Origin: JAKORR01 sp964608495
GTDB lineage: Bacteria > Armatimonadota > Zipacnadia > Zipacnadales > FEN-943
DNA: 7,352 bases
Direction: 5' to 3'
Assembly: GCA_964608495.1 (NCBI GenBank)
Contig: CAZSOQ010000256.1
Coordinates: forward strand, 1 to 7,352
In this document: positions 6,519-7,352 of the stretch, in pieces
Layout: every line of letters starts with the position of its first letter
Numbering within the stretch: position 1 is the first letter of the stretch
The notes under the pieces: model-generated
Databases searched by the model: none
What the model saw: the letters and a program-made list of their open reading frames with translations, nothing else
Told to the model about the DNA's origin: nothing
Translations under genes and position numbers: made by a program

Positions 6519-7352
6519 GTGAACTTGATAACGCAGGCAAGGGCCCCAACCAGACGGTCAACAGCAGCTAGAGGCCTTTGGGCCGCGGTCGTGGCGACCG
6601 CGGTGGCGGTCGTAGGTGCCGCGCCGGCGGGTGCCGAGCATCCCCGGTGGCGCACGGTGGTCGTGCCTGGTCAGAGACCGCTGGAGTTCCGCCGCAACGG
6701 CATCCTCGTGCGCAGGCCCGTTGAGGCGCGGGCCGACCGCATCATCGTGCAGTTGCGCACCCAGTGGCTGGAGGACGCCCTGCGGGGGCGCGTGAACCTC
6801 GATCAGGTCTTCGGCAGGAGGCTGGCGAGGTTCTGGCCGCGCTTCGGCATGATCTCGGTCCCGGTGGAGCCGGAGCAGCTCTTCCAGACCCTGGAGGCCC
6901 TGCGCCGGCATCCCGCCGTCGAGGTCGCCGACCTGGACTACCTGGTCTACCCCGCCTACGTGCCCGATACCCCCGACTACCGCAAGCAGTACCACCACGA
7001 GCTGATCTCAACGCCGGATGCCTGGGACGTGAAGGCCCCGAGCGCGTGGCGCCAGACCGTGATCGCCATGGTGGACACGGGGGTGGACCTGGACCACCCG
7101 GACCTGACAGGCAGGATCTGGGTCAACACCGACGAGATACCCGGCAACGGTGTGGACGACGACCACAACGGATTCGTGGATGACGTGTACGGCTGGGACT
7201 TCTACAACAGCAATAACGACCCCAACCCGGAGCCGGACGGCAAGGACAACAACTACGACGGCACGCCGGACGAGCAGGTGTCGCACGGGACGCTGGGGGC
7301 GGGGCTGGCCGGGGCGAAGGTGTACGACGACTGGGGGACGGCAGGCGTGTAC
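6519..7352 (+). CDS. Second secreted S8 (subtilisin-family) protease, partial at its C-terminus
   Basis: A reading frame of 278 codons is open to the right edge. The start is taken as GTG 6519; TTG 6516 is possible, and an in-frame stop at 6486-6488 limits extension. A signal peptide with a long basic n-region and hydrophobic core ends at AGA (residue 39). The mature part begins EHPRWRT, close to APRWRT of protease 1. A prodomain at about 55-150 follows, then the start of the S8 domain with Asp186 (MVDTGVDLDHPDL) and His256 (VSHGTLGAG). The acidic loop DDDHNGFVDD (213-222) matches that of protease 1 but has His in place of Gly. The His-box reads HGTL rather than the usual HGTH; the catalytic His itself is kept. 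The serine region is outside the window, so activity cannot be judged. The shared layout and blocks such as WVNTDEIPG and GWDFY show that it is a diverged paralogue of the upstream gene. Confidence 0.92.
   Translation, partial: MNLITQARAPTRRSTAARGLWAAVVATAVAVVGAAPAGAEHPRWRTVVVPGQRPLEFRRNGILVRRPVEARADRIIVQLRTQWLEDALRGRVNLDQVFGRRLARFWPRFGMISVPVEPEQLFQTLEALRRHPAVEVADLDYLVYPAYVPDTPDYRKQYHHELISTPDAWDVKAPSAWRQTVIAMVDTGVDLDHPDLTGRIWVNTDEIPGNGVDDDHNGFVDDVYGWDFYNSNNDPNPEPDGKDNNYDGTPDEQVSHGTLGAGLAGAKVYDDWGTAGVY

Noticed and set aside
6549..6560. Twin-arginine (Tat) export signal in protease 2, from the RR at residues 12-13
   Set aside because: The RR is not followed by the hydrophobic residues of the Tat consensus, and subtilisin-type proteases with prodomains normally use Sec. 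A Sec signal peptide is the simpler reading.
4307..6655. 782-codon open frame on the minus strand, antisense to protease 1
   Set aside because: It is a shadow frame in GC-rich coding DNA. Its product is Arg/His/Pro/Val-rich with no domain, while the plus strand carries clear protease motifs throughout.
6764..7183. 139-codon plus-strand frame inside protease 2
   Set aside because: It is out of frame with the S8 catalytic sequence, which is continuous from 6519 to the window end.

Overview
The window looks like chromosomal DNA from a GC-rich, probably uncultured bacterium. G or C fills most third codon positions, GTG starts occur, and one long exoprotein combines a subtilisin domain, fibronectin type III (FN3) modules and a FlgD-like C-terminal tail. 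That build is common in phyla such as Armatimonadota and other candidate lineages. No marker gene is present, so the phylum is only a guess.

Layout. (1) Positions 1-2819, minus strand, hold one long gene that runs off the left edge: a soluble multi-sensor histidine kinase with the order N-terminal alpha/beta region, PAS, GAF, GAF, PAS, HisKA, HATPase. (2) Positions 2820-3013 form a divergent intergenic region with a good sigma70-type promoter pointing right and a ribosome binding site just before the next gene. (3) Positions 3014-6397, plus strand, encode a complete 1127-residue secreted subtilisin-family (S8) protease with all catalytic residues and a long modular C-terminal half. (4) Positions 6398-6518 are intergenic and carry a strong intrinsic terminator. 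(5) Positions 6519-7352, plus strand, hold the 5' part of a second, related S8 protease that runs off the right edge.

How they may work together. The two proteases are diverged tandem paralogues, each with its own export signal and prodomain. They share the local motif PRWRT right after the predicted signal peptide cleavage site. The kinase is divergent from them and has no membrane segment that I can see, so it probably senses a cytoplasmic signal. Control of the proteases by the kinase is possible from the arrangement, but no response regulator is visible, so that link is inference. I see no mobile element, CRISPR array, tRNA or rRNA. Nothing here amounts to a clearly new system. The most unusual points are an internal duplication in the first protease, the altered His-box of the second, and an unassigned N-terminal region on the kinase.
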